Assembly: GCF_001613165.1 (NCBI RefSeq)
Contig: NZ_BDBV01000002.1
Coordinates: forward strand, 1 to 64,000
Direction of reading: 5' to 3'
Source: Nocardia mexicana NBRC 108244
Lineage (GTDB): Bacteria; Actinomycetota; Actinomycetes; Mycobacteriales; Mycobacteriaceae
Length of the DNA: 64,000 nt
The position numbers and the translations under genes are program-made. How positions within the stretch are numbered: position 1 is the first letter of the stretch; each line of letters begins with the position of its first letter. Of the stretch, positions 36,719 through 46,213 are shown one piece after another. Below the pieces are notes generated by a model that made no database searches, was not told where the DNA came from, and was given only the letters and a program-made list of their open reading frames with translations.

Positions 36719-37819
36719 TCAGACGTCGGTGGAGAAGCGGATGCCGCCGTCGGGGATTTCGACGCCGGGCCAGACGCGGGCGCCGCGTAGTAGTTCGCAG
36801 CGGGCACCGACCTCGGCGCCGTCGCCGATCACGGCGTCGCGGACCAGGGCGCGTGGGCCGATGCGGGCGCCGAAACCGATGATGGACCGCTCCACGGTGG
36901 CCCCGGCCTCGACGCGGGCGCCGTCGAACAGCACCGCACCGTCCAGCCGGGCGCCGGCGCTGACCTCCGCGCCGCGACCGACGACGGTGCCGCCGATCAG
37001 CAGCGCACCCGGCGCGACCCCGGCGCCGTTGTGCACCAGGGACTCTCCGCGTTGCCCCGGCAGCGCGGGCGAGGGGGCGATGCCGCGCACCAGGTCCGCG
37101 GAGCCGCGGACGAAATCCTCGGGGGTGCCCATATCGCGCCAGTACGAGGTGTCGACATGGCCCTGGATGTGCGCGCCCTCGGCCAGCAGCGACGGGAACA
37201 CCTCGCGCTCCACCGACACCGGGCGCCCGGCGGGAATCTTCTCGATGTATTCGCGCCGGAACACATAGCATCCGGCGTTGATCTGATCGGTCGGCGGGTC
37301 CTGGGTCTTCTCCAGGAACGCGGTCACCCGGCCGGTGTCGTCGGTCGGCACGCAACCGAACGCGCGCGGATCGCTGACCCGCACCAGATGCAGCGTCACA
37401 TCGGCATTGGCGGAGACGTGGGTATCGAGCACCGCGCCCAGGTCGGTGCCGCCGAGCACGTCGCCGTTGAACACCATCACGGTGTCGGCGCGCAGCTTCG
37501 GCAGCACGTTGCGGATGCCGCCGCCGGTGCCCAGCGGCTCGGTCTCGGTGACGTACTCGAGCTCCAGACCCAGGTCCGCGCCGTCGCCGAAGTGTTCCTC
37601 GAACACCTCCGCCTTGAACGAGGTGCCGAGCACGACGTGGGTGATCCCGGCGTCGGCGATGCGGGCGAGCAGATGGTGCAGGAACGGGAGACCGGCCACC
37701 GGCAGCATCGGCTTGGGCGCCGACAGCGTGAGCGGGCGCAGCCGGGTGCCCTGGCCGCCGACCAGGATCACGGCATCGGTCCCGTTGTCGGCGGTGGGCC
37801 TGGTGTCGGTGTCCGGCAT
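36719..37819 (-). CDS. Mannose-1-phosphate guanylyltransferase
   Basis: A 366-residue enzyme making GDP-mannose from mannose 1-phosphate and GTP. The nucleotidyltransferase domain has VILVGGQGTRLRPLTLSAPKPMLPVAG and VFNGDVLGGTDLG. The C-terminal part (about 260-366) has hexapeptide repeats of a left-handed beta helix (GALVRDAVIGDGAEVGARC). The start at 37819 has GGGGAG upstream. It is the homologue of M. tuberculosis Rv3264c (named manB or rmlA2 there, so I give no symbol). It is transcribed with wbbL and rmlD, supplying sugar nucleotides for the same envelope polymers. Confidence 0.93.
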   Translation of the reverse strand: MPDTDTRPTADNGTDAVILVGGQGTRLRPLTLSAPKPMLPVAGLPFLHHLLARIADAGITHVVLGTSFKAEVFEEHFGDGADLGLELEYVTETEPLGTGGGIRNVLPKLRADTVMVFNGDVLGGTDLGAVLDTHVSANADVTLHLVRVSDPRAFGCVPTDDTGRVTAFLEKTQDPPTDQINAGCYVFRREYIEKIPAGRPVSVEREVFPSLLAEGAHIQGHVDTSYWRDMGTPEDFVRGSADLVRGIAPSPALPGQRGESLVHNGAGVAPGALLIGGTVVGRGAEVSAGARLDGAVLFDGARVEAGATVERSIIGFGARIGPRALVRDAVIGDGAEVGARCELLRGARVWPGVEIPDGGIRFSTDV

Positions 37820-37873
37820 CAATCTCCCCTGTTCAGGTTCGGTCCACGCGCGCGTGGTTCAACTCTTCGCGCA

Positions 37874-38776
37874 CTACTGCTGCTGCGCCGCGCGCAGCTC
37901 GCGCAGCGCAGATCGAACCGCAAGCTTGCAGCGAATCGCAAGTCCGGCGCGCAGCGCCAGCCGCAACGGCGCCTGCCACCAGTGCGGATGCCGATCGGCC
38001 TGGAAGCGGTACGCCGAGGCGTGATGGGCGGGCAGCATGGCCTCCGGATTGCGCCCGGCCGCATGGCCCTTCGCGTGCGTGACCTCCGCGGACGGCACGA
38101 ATACATTGTGCCAGCCGGCGCGGCCCATGCGGTCGCCGAAGTCGACGTCCTCCATGTACATGAAGTAACGGGAGTCGAATCCGTCGATGGCATCGAAGGC
38201 GGCGCGGCGCACCAGCAGGCAGGAGCCCGACAGCCAGCCGACGGTGCGCTCGGAGATCTGTTCGTTCTCCTGCCGGTAGCTGCGGGTCCACGGGTTGCCG
38301 GGCCAGACGGTGCCGAGCACGGCGTGCCCCGCGCCGTCGAGCAGGCCGGGCACCGCGCGCGCGGACGGGTACAGGCTGCCGTCGGGCTCGCGCACCAGCG
38401 GGCCCACCGCACCCGCGCGCGGCCAGCGCTCGGCGGCCGCCAGCAGCTCATCGATGGAGTCGGTGCCCCAGCGGATGTCCGGGTTGGCGAGGACGATGAA
38501 CTCGATCTCGGGGTCGATCTCGGCGACGGCGCGGTTGATGGCGCCGCCGTAGCCGATGTTGCCGCCGGTGCGTAGCAGGCGCACGTGCTCGTTCGCCTCC
38601 GCGGCCAGCTCGGGAGTTCCGTCGGTCGAACCGTTGTCGGCCAGGATGACCTGCGGCTTCTCGTCGGTGGCGGTGGCCAGGGTGCTGATGAAGTGCTCGA
38701 GATGCTCACCGGGGGAATAGGTCACCGTGACGACCGCCAGGCTCGGGCGCGCTGTGTCGGGGGTTCGCTCACTCAC
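37874..38776 (-). CDS. wbbL: Rhamnosyltransferase WbbL
   Basis: A 300-residue GT2 glycosyltransferase that adds L-rhamnose to decaprenyl-PP-GlcNAc, the linker between peptidoglycan and arabinogalactan. Motifs are AVVTVTYSPGEHLEHFI, VILADNGSTDGT, RTGGNIGYGGAINRAV, VLANPDIRWG (acidic metal site), GWLSGSCLLVRRAAFDAIDGFD and MYMEDVDFGDRMGRAGW. The start is GTG at 38776. It is in the order manB-like, wbbL, rmlD seen in mycobacteria, where it is essential. Confidence 0.93.
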   Translation of the reverse strand: MSERTPDTARPSLAVVTVTYSPGEHLEHFISTLATATDEKPQVILADNGSTDGTPELAAEANEHVRLLRTGGNIGYGGAINRAVAEIDPEIEFIVLANPDIRWGTDSIDELLAAAERWPRAGAVGPLVREPDGSLYPSARAVPGLLDGAGHAVLGTVWPGNPWTRSYRQENEQISERTVGWLSGSCLLVRRAAFDAIDGFDSRYFMYMEDVDFGDRMGRAGWHNVFVPSAEVTHAKGHAAGRNPEAMLPAHHASAYRFQADRHPHWWQAPLRLALRAGLAIRCKLAVRSALRELRAAQQQ

Positions 38777-38787
38777 GACCGTGCAGC

Positions 38788-39756
38788 CTAGTCGGCGAGG
38801 CGATGCAGCGCGTCCCCCAGTGCATCGCGCCAATCGCGCAGCGGATTCAGCCCGGCATCGATCCAGGTGCGGTCCGACAGCACCGAATAGGCCGGGCGCC
38901 GTACGGGACTCGGGAATTCGGCGCTGGTGCACGGCCGCACCCGCTCCGGATCGGCGCCGACACCGGCGAAGACCGCGCGGGCCAGATCGAACCAGCTCGC
39001 CCGGCCCGCGTTGGTGGCGTGCAGGATCGGCGGCACGGGGGCGCCCGCAGCGCGGCGCGCGACCAGGTCCAGCAGCGCGGCGGCCAGGTCGGGGGCGAAG
39101 GTCGGCGAACCGATCTGGTCGTCGACCACCTTGACGGTGTCGCGCTCGCGTTCCAGCCGCCGCATGGTGGCGACGAAATCGCCGTGGTCGCCGGTGTACA
39201 CCCAGGCCGTGCGCACGATGTGCGCGGACGGGGCCAGCCGCAGCACCGCCCGCTCGCCCGCCAGTTTGGATCGCCCGTAGACGCTCGTGGGGCCGGTCGG
39301 ATCGTCGGGTTCGTAGGGCTTGTCGGCGGTCCCGTCGAATACGTAGTCGGTGGAAAGGTGGATCAGCCCGGCGCCCACCTCGGCGCAGGCGGCCGCGAGC
39401 ACGGCAGGGCCCGTCTCGTTACCGGCGAAGGCGGCGTCGGGATCGGACTCCGCGGCGTCGACAGCGGTGTAGGCGGCGCAGTTCACCACCGTGTCGCCGG
39501 GACGCAGCACGTCCCGTACCGCCTCGGGATCGGTGATGTCCAGATCGCGGCGGCCCAGTGCGACGGCATCGGGTGCCAGTGCGAGCAAGGCACGACCGAG
39601 CTGACCCGCGGCCCCGGTGACAACGAGCCGCCGTGCTTCCCCGGCGGCGCTCCCCGGCGACGACGCAACCTGCGCAAATACGGCACCGTCGGGCGACGGG
39701 GCGGTACCGGTCGAGGCAGCGTCTCCGGGAGATGCGGGCGGGGGCACAGCAGTCAC
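38788..39756 (-). CDS. rmlD: dTDP-4-dehydrorhamnose reductase
   Basis: A 322-residue short-chain dehydrogenase giving dTDP-L-rhamnose, the substrate of WbbL. The NAD(P) motif is VVTGAAGQLG at about 45-54, and the catalytic YxxxK is in YGRSKLAGE; THR/serine blocks HLSTDYVFDG and RTAWVYTGDHGDFV match the family. The first 40 residues are low-complexity Ala/Pro/Ser, longer than usual, so a later start is possible; GTG 39756 is the first reasonable one. It lies 11 nt before wbbL. Confidence 0.93.
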   Translation of the reverse strand: MTAVPPPASPGDAASTGTAPSPDGAVFAQVASSPGSAAGEARRLVVTGAAGQLGRALLALAPDAVALGRRDLDITDPEAVRDVLRPGDTVVNCAAYTAVDAAESDPDAAFAGNETGPAVLAAACAEVGAGLIHLSTDYVFDGTADKPYEPDDPTGPTSVYGRSKLAGERAVLRLAPSAHIVRTAWVYTGDHGDFVATMRRLERERDTVKVVDDQIGSPTFAPDLAAALLDLVARRAAGAPVPPILHATNAGRASWFDLARAVFAGVGADPERVRPCTSAEFPSPVRRPAYSVLSDRTWIDAGLNPLRDWRDALGDALHRLAD

Positions 39757-39895
39757 GCGGCCAGTCTGGCACGCCGCGCCATCAGCGGTTGAACCGTCGG
39801 CGCCGCCGCGTTGGCTAGCCTCGTTCCGGGGAAACCAATCACTGTACGGGGCCGTCAGGCCGGGGTTGGGCGAAATGCCCGAAAGGAACGGAAGA

Positions 39896-41431
39896 GTGCC
39901 GGAGAGCCGAAGTGAATCGGTGCGGCCGCGCAGCGCCGGTTTGCCGCCGCTCCACGGCAATCGGGCGCGGCGGGGCGTCGGGGGACGGCCGCCGAACCGA
40001 TCGGCGCGGACGCTGGCCATGGCCGCCGCCGCCATCGTGTTCGTCGTCACCGGATTCGGCTGGCACAGCGTCGACGGCCTGATCTCCGGGATCAACCGGA
40101 TCGGCAACCTGGGCCTGGGCGGCGCCAAGGACGGTGCCACCGACATCCTGATGGTCGGTATCGACAGCCGCACCGACGCGCACGGCAACCCGCTCAGCGA
40201 CGACGAGCGGGCCATGCTGCACGCCGGCGACGAGGTCGGCACCAACACCGACACCATCGTGCTGGTTCGCGTGCCCAACGACGGCAGCTCCGCCACCGCC
40301 GTTTCCATCCCCCGCGACTCCTATGTCGACATCCCGGGAGCCGGGATGGGCAAGATCAATTCGGCGTACGGGAACGCCAAGGAGGGCGCCCGCGCCAAGC
40401 TGCTCGCGCAGGGTAAATCGGATGCCGACGCGGAACAGCAGTCCACCCAGACCGGGCGGCAGGCGCTGATCAAATCGGTCGCGGGTCTCACCGGGATCAC
40501 CGTCGACCATTACGCCGAGGTCAGCCTGCTCGGTTTCGTCCTGCTCACCGATGCGGTCGGCGGTGTCGAGGTGTGCCTGAACGAGGCAGTCGACGAACCG
40601 CTGTCGGGCGCGGACTTCCCGGCCGGGGAGCAGCGGTTGAGCGGGCCGCAGGCGCTGAGCTTCGTGCGCCAGCGCCACGATCTGCCGCGCGGCGACCTGG
40701 ACCGGATCGTGCGCCAGCAGGTGTTCATGGCGTCGCTGGTGCAGCAGACGCTGAGCGCGAGAATCCTCGCCAATCCGGGGAAGCTGCAGCAGCTCAGCGA
40801 TGCGGTCGGGCGCACCATCGTGCTCGACGAGGACTGGGATGTGGTGCAGTTCCTGCAGCAGCTGCAGGACCTGTCCGGCGGCCAGGTGAAGTTCGAGACG
40901 ATTCCGGTCAAGGACCTCAACGGCAGCACCGCCGACGGCGAATCGGTGGTGAAGGTGGATCCGTCGGCGGTGAAGGCATACGTCGCGGGCATGGTCGGCG
41001 GGAAGTCCGGCGACGACGATTCGGGCGCGGTCGCCCCGTCCAAGGTCACCGCGGACGTGTACAACGCCAGCGGCACCCCCGGCCTGGCCGGGCAGGTCGG
41101 TCAGGCGTTGGTGGGCAAGGGTTTCCGCACCGGCACGGTGGACAACTGGATCGGCGGGCCGGTGCAGAGCAGCCGGGTGCTGGCCGGTTCCACCTCCGAC
41201 GAGAAGGCGAAGGCGGTGGCCAAGGCCCTGGGCGGGCTGCCCGTGATGGCGGAGTCCGGACTGCCCGAGGGGGCGGTGCGGGTGGTGATCGCCGGTGACT
41301 ACTCTGGTCCGGGTTCGGCGGCGGGCAGCCTGTTCGACCTGTCCGGGTCCTCGGGGACGGGCACGGCGACTCCGGTGCCGCCGGCACCACCCATCGATGC
41401 CGGCCAGAACGGACCGAAATGCGTGAACTGA
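39896..41431 (+). CDS. LytR-CpsA-Psr family wall polymer ligase
   Basis: An approximately 511-residue membrane-anchored enzyme that attaches arabinogalactan or similar polymers to peptidoglycan. One N-terminal membrane helix (AMAAAAIVFVVTGFGW) precedes the LCP domain with ILMVGIDSRTD, DTIVLVRVPND, AVSIPRDSYVDIPG and RQRHDLPRGDLDRIVRQQ. A LytR C-terminal domain follows (VYNASGTPGLAGQVGQALVGKGF). GTG 39896 has AAAGGA 8 nt upstream; ATG 39875 is an alternative. The gene overlaps the TIGR03089 gene by 13 nt. It diverges from rmlD. Confidence 0.92.
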   Translation: MPESRSESVRPRSAGLPPLHGNRARRGVGGRPPNRSARTLAMAAAAIVFVVTGFGWHSVDGLISGINRIGNLGLGGAKDGATDILMVGIDSRTDAHGNPLSDDERAMLHAGDEVGTNTDTIVLVRVPNDGSSATAVSIPRDSYVDIPGAGMGKINSAYGNAKEGARAKLLAQGKSDADAEQQSTQTGRQALIKSVAGLTGITVDHYAEVSLLGFVLLTDAVGGVEVCLNEAVDEPLSGADFPAGEQRLSGPQALSFVRQRHDLPRGDLDRIVRQQVFMASLVQQTLSARILANPGKLQQLSDAVGRTIVLDEDWDVVQFLQQLQDLSGGQVKFETIPVKDLNGSTADGESVVKVDPSAVKAYVAGMVGGKSGDDDSGAVAPSKVTADVYNASGTPGLAGQVGQALVGKGFRTGTVDNWIGGPVQSSRVLAGSTSDEKAKAVAKALGGLPVMAESGLPEGAVRVVIAGDYSGPGSAAGSLFDLSGSSGTGTATPVPPAPPIDAGQNGPKCVN

Positions 41432-42135
41432 ACCAGACCGTCACCGAGGCCCTGCTCGATCCCATCCTCGCCCGCGACCCCGCCGGACCCCGGATCACGT
41501 ATTACGACGACGCCACCGGCGCCCGCATCGAGCTGTCCGCGCTGACGCTGGCGAACTGGGCGGCCAAGACCGCCAACCTGATCCGCGACGAATTCGGCAT
41601 CACGCCCGGCGGCCGGGTCGCCGTGCTGCTGCCCGCGCACTGGCAGACCGCGGCGGTGCTGCTGGGCTGCTGGTGGGCCGGCGCCGAGGTGGTGCTGCGG
41701 CCGGACGAGGACGCCGAGCTGGCGCTGGTCACCGCCGACCGGCTCACCGATGTCGAGGACGTCGCCGAGGTGGCGGCGCTGTCGCTGGATCCGATGGGCC
41801 TCCCGGTACGCGATCTGCCGCTGGGCGTCACCGACTTCGCGACGTCGGTGCGCACGCACGGCGACCAGTTCCTCCCCGGCGGGGTGGGTGTCGCCCTGGA
41901 CGGCATGCCGGTCGCCGATGTACTCGCCGAGGCCCGCAAATCCGCTGCCCGCCAGGGATTCTCCGCCGAGGACCGAGTGCTGTCCAGCACCCCGTGGGAC
42001 ACCCCGACCGAACTGATCGACGGCCTACTCGCCGTCTACACCGCAGGCGCCTCCCTCCTCCAGGTCGTCAACCCCGACCCCACCAAGCTCGACAACCACA
42101 TCCGCACAGAACACGTCACCACCACCCGCCCCTAA
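41419..42135 (+). CDS. TIGR03089 family protein
   Basis: A 238-residue protein related to the N-terminal part of acyl-CoA synthetases (GGRVAVLLPAHWQTAAVLLGCWWAGAEVVL) but without the adenylation motifs, so it is not expected to be an active synthetase. The family is found right after the LCP gene in mycobacteria (Rv3268). ATG 41419 overlaps the LCP end. Its role is unknown. Repeat copy 3 lies after the stop. Confidence 0.9.
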   Translation: MRELNQTVTEALLDPILARDPAGPRITYYDDATGARIELSALTLANWAAKTANLIRDEFGITPGGRVAVLLPAHWQTAAVLLGCWWAGAEVVLRPDEDAELALVTADRLTDVEDVAEVAALSLDPMGLPVRDLPLGVTDFATSVRTHGDQFLPGGVGVALDGMPVADVLAEARKSAARQGFSAEDRVLSSTPWDTPTELIDGLLAVYTAGASLLQVVNPDPTKLDNHIRTEHVTTTRP

Positions 42136-42162
42136 CCACCCCCCACCCCCCGAGCACCACGC

Positions 42163-42242
42163 TTCACGCACGCCTTGCGCGTTCGCGCACCCGTTGCAGA
42201 GCGCTACAGGGGGTGCGGGAACACGCAGAGGGTGCGGCGAGG
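42163..42242. repeat. 80-nt nested palindromic repeat, copy 3
   Basis: Shares TTCACGCACGCC at the left and GGGTGCGGGAACACGCAGAG on the right with the other copies, same length, but inner arms are less well paired. It sits after the TIGR03089 gene, before a P450 gene in the same direction, not between convergent genes. Confidence 0.7.
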
Positions 42243-42379
42243 GCTGGTGCGGGACTTGACGCGACGGACTGGTCGGTTGTCCTACCCGGGTAGGGGTTGT
42301 GCTCCGACTGTGGGACGTTTCACTCCGGGGCATTGTTCCGTACGGTGAGAGCAGAGCCGGACGACGAACGGGGATGGCG

Positions 42380-43678
42380 ATGAAGCCGCGGTACTGGTTT
42401 CGGTGGTTGGTGGTGCAGGGCGGGCCGCGACTGGTGTTGAAGACCTACTCCCGGCGCGGGGAAGCGCTGGCGCAGTTGATGTCCGCACCCGCCGCGGTCG
42501 AGGATCCGGTGCCGCTGCTGGAATCGCTGCGGGCACAGGGTCGGATCGTGCGCACTCCGCTCGGGTGGGCCACGACCGATCACGAATTGTGCCGTACCGT
42601 GCTGCGCGACAACACCTTCGGTGTCGCCGCCGCCGAGGGGTTCGTACCCAAGCCGCTACGGCGCTTCATGGAGCGGACCGAGCTGCCGCCGAATCCGGTG
42701 AGCCCGCCCTCCATGCTGGTGATCGATCCGCCCGACCACACCCGGATGCGCAAGCCGGTGGCGTCGGCATTCACCCCGCGCGCGATCGGGCGGCTGCGGG
42801 AGCGCATCGAATCGGTGACCGTGGAGCTCCTGGATGCCCTGCCGTCCGGCGGCTCCGCGGATCTGGTGGCCGCCTATGCCTCACAGGTCCCGATCGCGAT
42901 CATCTCCGAGATGCTCGGCTTTCCCGACCACGAGCGCGAACGGTTTCTCGCCTGGGGTGATGCGGCCTCGCCGCTGCTGGATATCGGAACCAGCTGGCGC
43001 ACCAACCGCACCGCCTCGGCCGCGATCGTGGAAATGGACCGCTACCTCGACGACCACATCGCCCGGCTGCGCCGCGAGCCCGGCGAGGACATTCTCTCCG
43101 GCCTGGTGACGGCCGGTGAGCTGGACGACCGCGAACTCAAGGCGTCGGCGACGCTGCTGATGGGCGCCGGGTTCGAGACCACCGTGAACCTCATCGGCAA
43201 CGGCGTCGTCCAGTTGCTGAACCACCCCGACCAGCTGGCCCGCCTGCGCGAGGAGCCGGAGCTGTGGCCGAACGCCGTCGAGGAGGTGCTGCGCTTCGAC
43301 GCGCCGGTGCAGAACACCGCGCGGATCGCCGGGCGGGACCTGGAGCTCGGCGGTGCGCCGGTGCGGGAGGGCACCACGGTCGTGTTGCTGCTCGCGGGCG
43401 CCAACCGCGACCCGAAGGTCTTCGAGAATCCGGACCGTTTCGACATCACCCGCGCCAATGCCAAAGAGCACCTGACGTTTTCGTCGGGCATCCACGTCTG
43501 CCTCGGCGCCAGCCTGGCCCGCATGGAGGGCACGTACGCGCTGCGTGCCCTGTTCGAGCGCTTCCCGGACCTGAAGCTCTCGGGCACGCCGCAGCGGCGA
43601 CCACTGTTCACCCTGCACGGCTACAGCCACCTGCCCGTCCTGCTCGGTCAGCGCGCCGAGCAGACGGCCACGGTCTAG
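42380..43678 (+). CDS. Cytochrome P450
   Basis: A 432-residue soluble P450. The oxygen-binding I-helix motif is LLMGAGFETTVNL, the K-helix ExxR is in EEVLRF, and the haem loop is FSSGIHVCLGASLARME with the axial Cys. It hydroxylates an unknown substrate; no ferredoxin is adjacent. ATG 42380 has GGGG 6 nt upstream and gives the expected length; ATG 42374 two codons earlier is also possible. It converges on the esterase gene. The family could not be assigned from sequence alone. Confidence 0.92.
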   Translation: MKPRYWFRWLVVQGGPRLVLKTYSRRGEALAQLMSAPAAVEDPVPLLESLRAQGRIVRTPLGWATTDHELCRTVLRDNTFGVAAAEGFVPKPLRRFMERTELPPNPVSPPSMLVIDPPDHTRMRKPVASAFTPRAIGRLRERIESVTVELLDALPSGGSADLVAAYASQVPIAIISEMLGFPDHERERFLAWGDAASPLLDIGTSWRTNRTASAAIVEMDRYLDDHIARLRREPGEDILSGLVTAGELDDRELKASATLLMGAGFETTVNLIGNGVVQLLNHPDQLARLREEPELWPNAVEEVLRFDAPVQNTARIAGRDLELGGAPVREGTTVVLLLAGANRDPKVFENPDRFDITRANAKEHLTFSSGIHVCLGASLARMEGTYALRALFERFPDLKLSGTPQRRPLFTLHGYSHLPVLLGQRAEQTATV

Positions 43679-43720
43679 AAACCGTCCTCCCCGGTCATTC
43701 CGGCGTGTTCGTGGCAGGAA

Positions 43721-45298
43721 TCAGCTGAAGCCGACGACCTGGTTGCCCCAGGCTGTGAGCAGGTCGTGGTCCGGGTCGTCGACGACGCGATCGGCGGCAT
43801 CGATGACCAGGGTGGTGCGGGTGGACTCGCGGTAAGGCGGCCAGTGTTTGGAGCCGTCGAGGGCCGCGGGCACCCCGTGCTCGGCGAAGGCCAGCCAGCG
43901 GCGCATCATCCGGCCCGATACCTCCGTCGCGGCCTTGCGGCCGCCCAGCCAGAACGTCGGATCGTGGTTCAGGGTGCCGAAATTGCCGAAGACATAGGGC
44001 AATTCGGTGGCGTGACCGGCGCCGACCCGGGCCGCCTTGAGCATCGGGGTGGCCTGGTCGAAGCGGTACATCCAGGTGCGGGTGTGGCGGGAGTGCGCAT
44101 CGGCCACCCAGTGCGCGGGCATCCGGAAGGCGGCGTCGGTGGACATCGCCAGGGCGCCGCGCATCTTGTCCAGATCCGGGTAGGCGGAGGTGATTTCGGC
44201 GATGCGCTCGGCGGGCAGCTCCGGATGGTCGGCGGCCACCGCGTTCAGCATGGCGTTCACCGCGTCCGGCGTGACCGGCATGATCGGCGAGCGGAACAAC
44301 CGGAACAGCGAGGCCTCCTCCCGGTTGGTGCCGATGAGCAGCGGCACCCGGTGCGAGCGGCCCTCCTGGAAGCGGTCGGTCGGATAGGCGGGCAGCAGGT
44401 CGCCGTCGACCACGGGCGCGGCCGCCAGACGGCCCGGCGACTGCAGCGGCACCTCGTCGAGCAGGATGCCCGCGGCGTCGACGATCCGCTCGATCGGGCA
44501 TTCCAGCAGTTCGCTCGCCCGTTCCCGCGGCAGCTCCAGCAGATCGAGGAATCGGCGCGCCACGCCCGCCGCCCGCTCCGGTCCGAAAACCGTTGTCGCG
44601 GGTGGGCTCTGGGCGATCGCGCGGTGGAACAGCCCGGCGGCCCGCGGCGAGGTGAGCAGCGCGGTGACGCAGCCGGCGCCGGAGGACTCGCCGAAGACGG
44701 TGACATTGCCCGGATCGCCGCCGAAGGACGCGATGTTGTCACGCACCCACTCCAGGGCGGCGACCTGATCGTGCAGGCCGAGGTTGGGCACGAAGTCGTG
44801 GCCGAGGGAGGACAGGTCCAGGAAGCCGAGCGCGCCGAGCCGGTAGTTGACCCCCACCACGACGACCCCGCCGGTCTCGACGAGCTTGCCGCCGTCGTAG
44901 ATGCCCTGGGCCGCGGTGCCGAGGCAGTACGCGCCGCCGTGCAGCCACACCATCACGGGGCGCGGCTCGTCGGAGGTGGCGGCGGGCGCCCAGACGTTCA
45001 CCCACAGGCAGTCCTCCCCCATCCGCAGGCCGGAGTCCACCGGCACCATGGCGCCCATCGACTGCGGGGCGATCTCGCCGAACTCCGTGCAGTCGCGCGT
45101 CCCGTCCCACGGCTCGGGCGGCTGGGGGCGGCGGAACCGCTTCGGTCCGGCGGGTGCGGCCGCATAGGGAATGCTGCGCCAGACGTGCACCGATCCTTCC
45201 CGCACACCGCGCACGTCGCCGGCCGTGGTCCGCGCGACGGGTCCGGGACCCACTTCATCCATGCCCGGGGCTGCCGGCTCGAAGTATTGAGTGCTCAT
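43721..45298 (-). CDS. Carboxylesterase, type B
   Basis: A 525-residue alpha/beta hydrolase of the carboxylesterase/lipase class. The nucleophile is in FGESSGAGC, preceded by the oxyanion motif WLHGGAYCLG and VNYRLGALGFLDL; the catalytic His is likely in GAGHATELPYVFG and the acid near IGTNREEAS. It hydrolyses esters of unknown kind. No signal peptide is evident. ATG 45298 is the start that suits the family; the frame runs much further as a shadow of the neighbour. It is convergent with the P450 gene, 42 nt apart. Confidence 0.9.
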   Translation of the reverse strand: MSTQYFEPAAPGMDEVGPGPVARTTAGDVRGVREGSVHVWRSIPYAAAPAGPKRFRRPQPPEPWDGTRDCTEFGEIAPQSMGAMVPVDSGLRMGEDCLWVNVWAPAATSDEPRPVMVWLHGGAYCLGTAAQGIYDGGKLVETGGVVVVGVNYRLGALGFLDLSSLGHDFVPNLGLHDQVAALEWVRDNIASFGGDPGNVTVFGESSGAGCVTALLTSPRAAGLFHRAIAQSPPATTVFGPERAAGVARRFLDLLELPRERASELLECPIERIVDAAGILLDEVPLQSPGRLAAAPVVDGDLLPAYPTDRFQEGRSHRVPLLIGTNREEASLFRLFRSPIMPVTPDAVNAMLNAVAADHPELPAERIAEITSAYPDLDKMRGALAMSTDAAFRMPAHWVADAHSRHTRTWMYRFDQATPMLKAARVGAGHATELPYVFGNFGTLNHDPTFWLGGRKAATEVSGRMMRRWLAFAEHGVPAALDGSKHWPPYRESTRTTLVIDAADRVVDDPDHDLLTAWGNQVVGFS

Positions 45299-45381
45299 CT
45301 TCCGCACCTCCTCGTACTCCCTTCCAACGAGAGTACGTCCGAGATCATGTCCGACGGCTGTATCGATTCGGTGACACCCGG

Positions 45382-45654
45382 TCAGGCGCGATCGATGTGG
45401 CCGAGGTCGCGATCGGGATCGATGCGATCGCGGACCCGTTGCTTGAGTACCGCGATCTCGGGAAACCCGCCGTCGGCTTTGCGTTCCCAGATCTGTTCGC
45501 CGTCGAGCGTGATGCGGAAGACCCCACCCGAACCCGGAACCAGGGCCACCTGCGACAGCTCCGTGCCGAAGGTGCTCAGCAATTCCTGGGCCATCCAGCC
45601 CGCCCGTAACAGCCAGCGGCACTGGGTGCAGTACTCGATCGCGACGTGTGGCAT
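45382..45654 (-). CDS. Rdx-family selenoprotein-like protein (SelW/SelH type)
   Basis: A 90-residue thioredoxin-like protein of the Rdx family with a CxxC redox site at residues 9-12 (EYCTQCRW) near the N-terminus, then GTELSQVALVPGSGGVFRITLDGEQIW and a C-terminal PEIAVLKQRVRD. It uses two Cys rather than selenocysteine. The role is redox protection or unknown. Same strand as the esterase gene, 84 nt upstream of it. Confidence 0.88.
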   Translation of the reverse strand: MPHVAIEYCTQCRWLLRAGWMAQELLSTFGTELSQVALVPGSGGVFRITLDGEQIWERKADGGFPEIAVLKQRVRDRIDPDRDLGHIDRA

Positions 45655-45804
45655 ATCCGAACCCTACGCGAGGCATCGGGGGCGGATTTGCGTGAAAACT
45701 TTCTTCCAGCAACCCCTTTGCTTCGGTCCCGTCGTATTTCTATCCGGAACATTATGAGCGCGGCGGGACGATCGCAACCCTTGTGAGCACATTCATAGCA
45801 AACG

Positions 45805-46206
45805 TTACAATTCGATATCACCATCGATGTACACCCAGGCGCCGCGCTCCCTGGCAAACCTGCTGCATTCGTGCAGGAACCCCCGCTGGTCCCCGTCCCG
45901 GTAATGGGCGCGGAATTCGACGATGCCGGTGTTGTCGAACGGTCCGCCCTGCTCGGTGCGCTCGATTTCCAGGAACAGCCAGCGCCGCCGCGGGTCGAGG
46001 GTCAGCCGCCGCGGCCTGGTGCGGGGGTGCCAGGTTTTCATCAGGTAGTCGGCGTCGCCGACGGCGAAGGCCGTATACCGCGACCGCATCAGCGCCGCGG
46101 CGGTCGGGGCGGGCCCGCTGCCGTCCAGGCGGGGTCCGCAACACTCGACGAACGTCTCGCCGCTGCGGCAGGGGCACGGTGCGGTCACGGCGGGACGATC
46201 GGGCAT
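45805..46206 (-). CDS. YchJ family SEC-C motif protein
   Basis: A 133-residue protein of the YchJ/UPF0225 family. The N-terminal SEC-C zinc motif is APCPCRSGETFVECCG, followed by TAAALMRSRYTAFAVGDADYLMKTWHP and a NTF2-like tail with VEFRAHYRDGDQRGFLHECSRF. Function is not known. The start is 46206. It lies just downstream of the small partner of the SbcC-like ATPase, 8 nt between stop and start, and may belong to the same transcript. Confidence 0.92.
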   Translation of the reverse strand: MPDRPAVTAPCPCRSGETFVECCGPRLDGSGPAPTAAALMRSRYTAFAVGDADYLMKTWHPRTRPRRLTLDPRRRWLFLEIERTEQGGPFDNTGIVEFRAHYRDGDQRGFLHECSRFARERGAWVYIDGDIEL

Positions 46207-46213
46207 TCGTCGA

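Noticed and set aside
41419..42135. An acyl-CoA synthetase fragment or pseudogene
   Set aside because: The protein is the normal length and position of the TIGR03089 family, so it is a distinct family rather than a broken synthetase.
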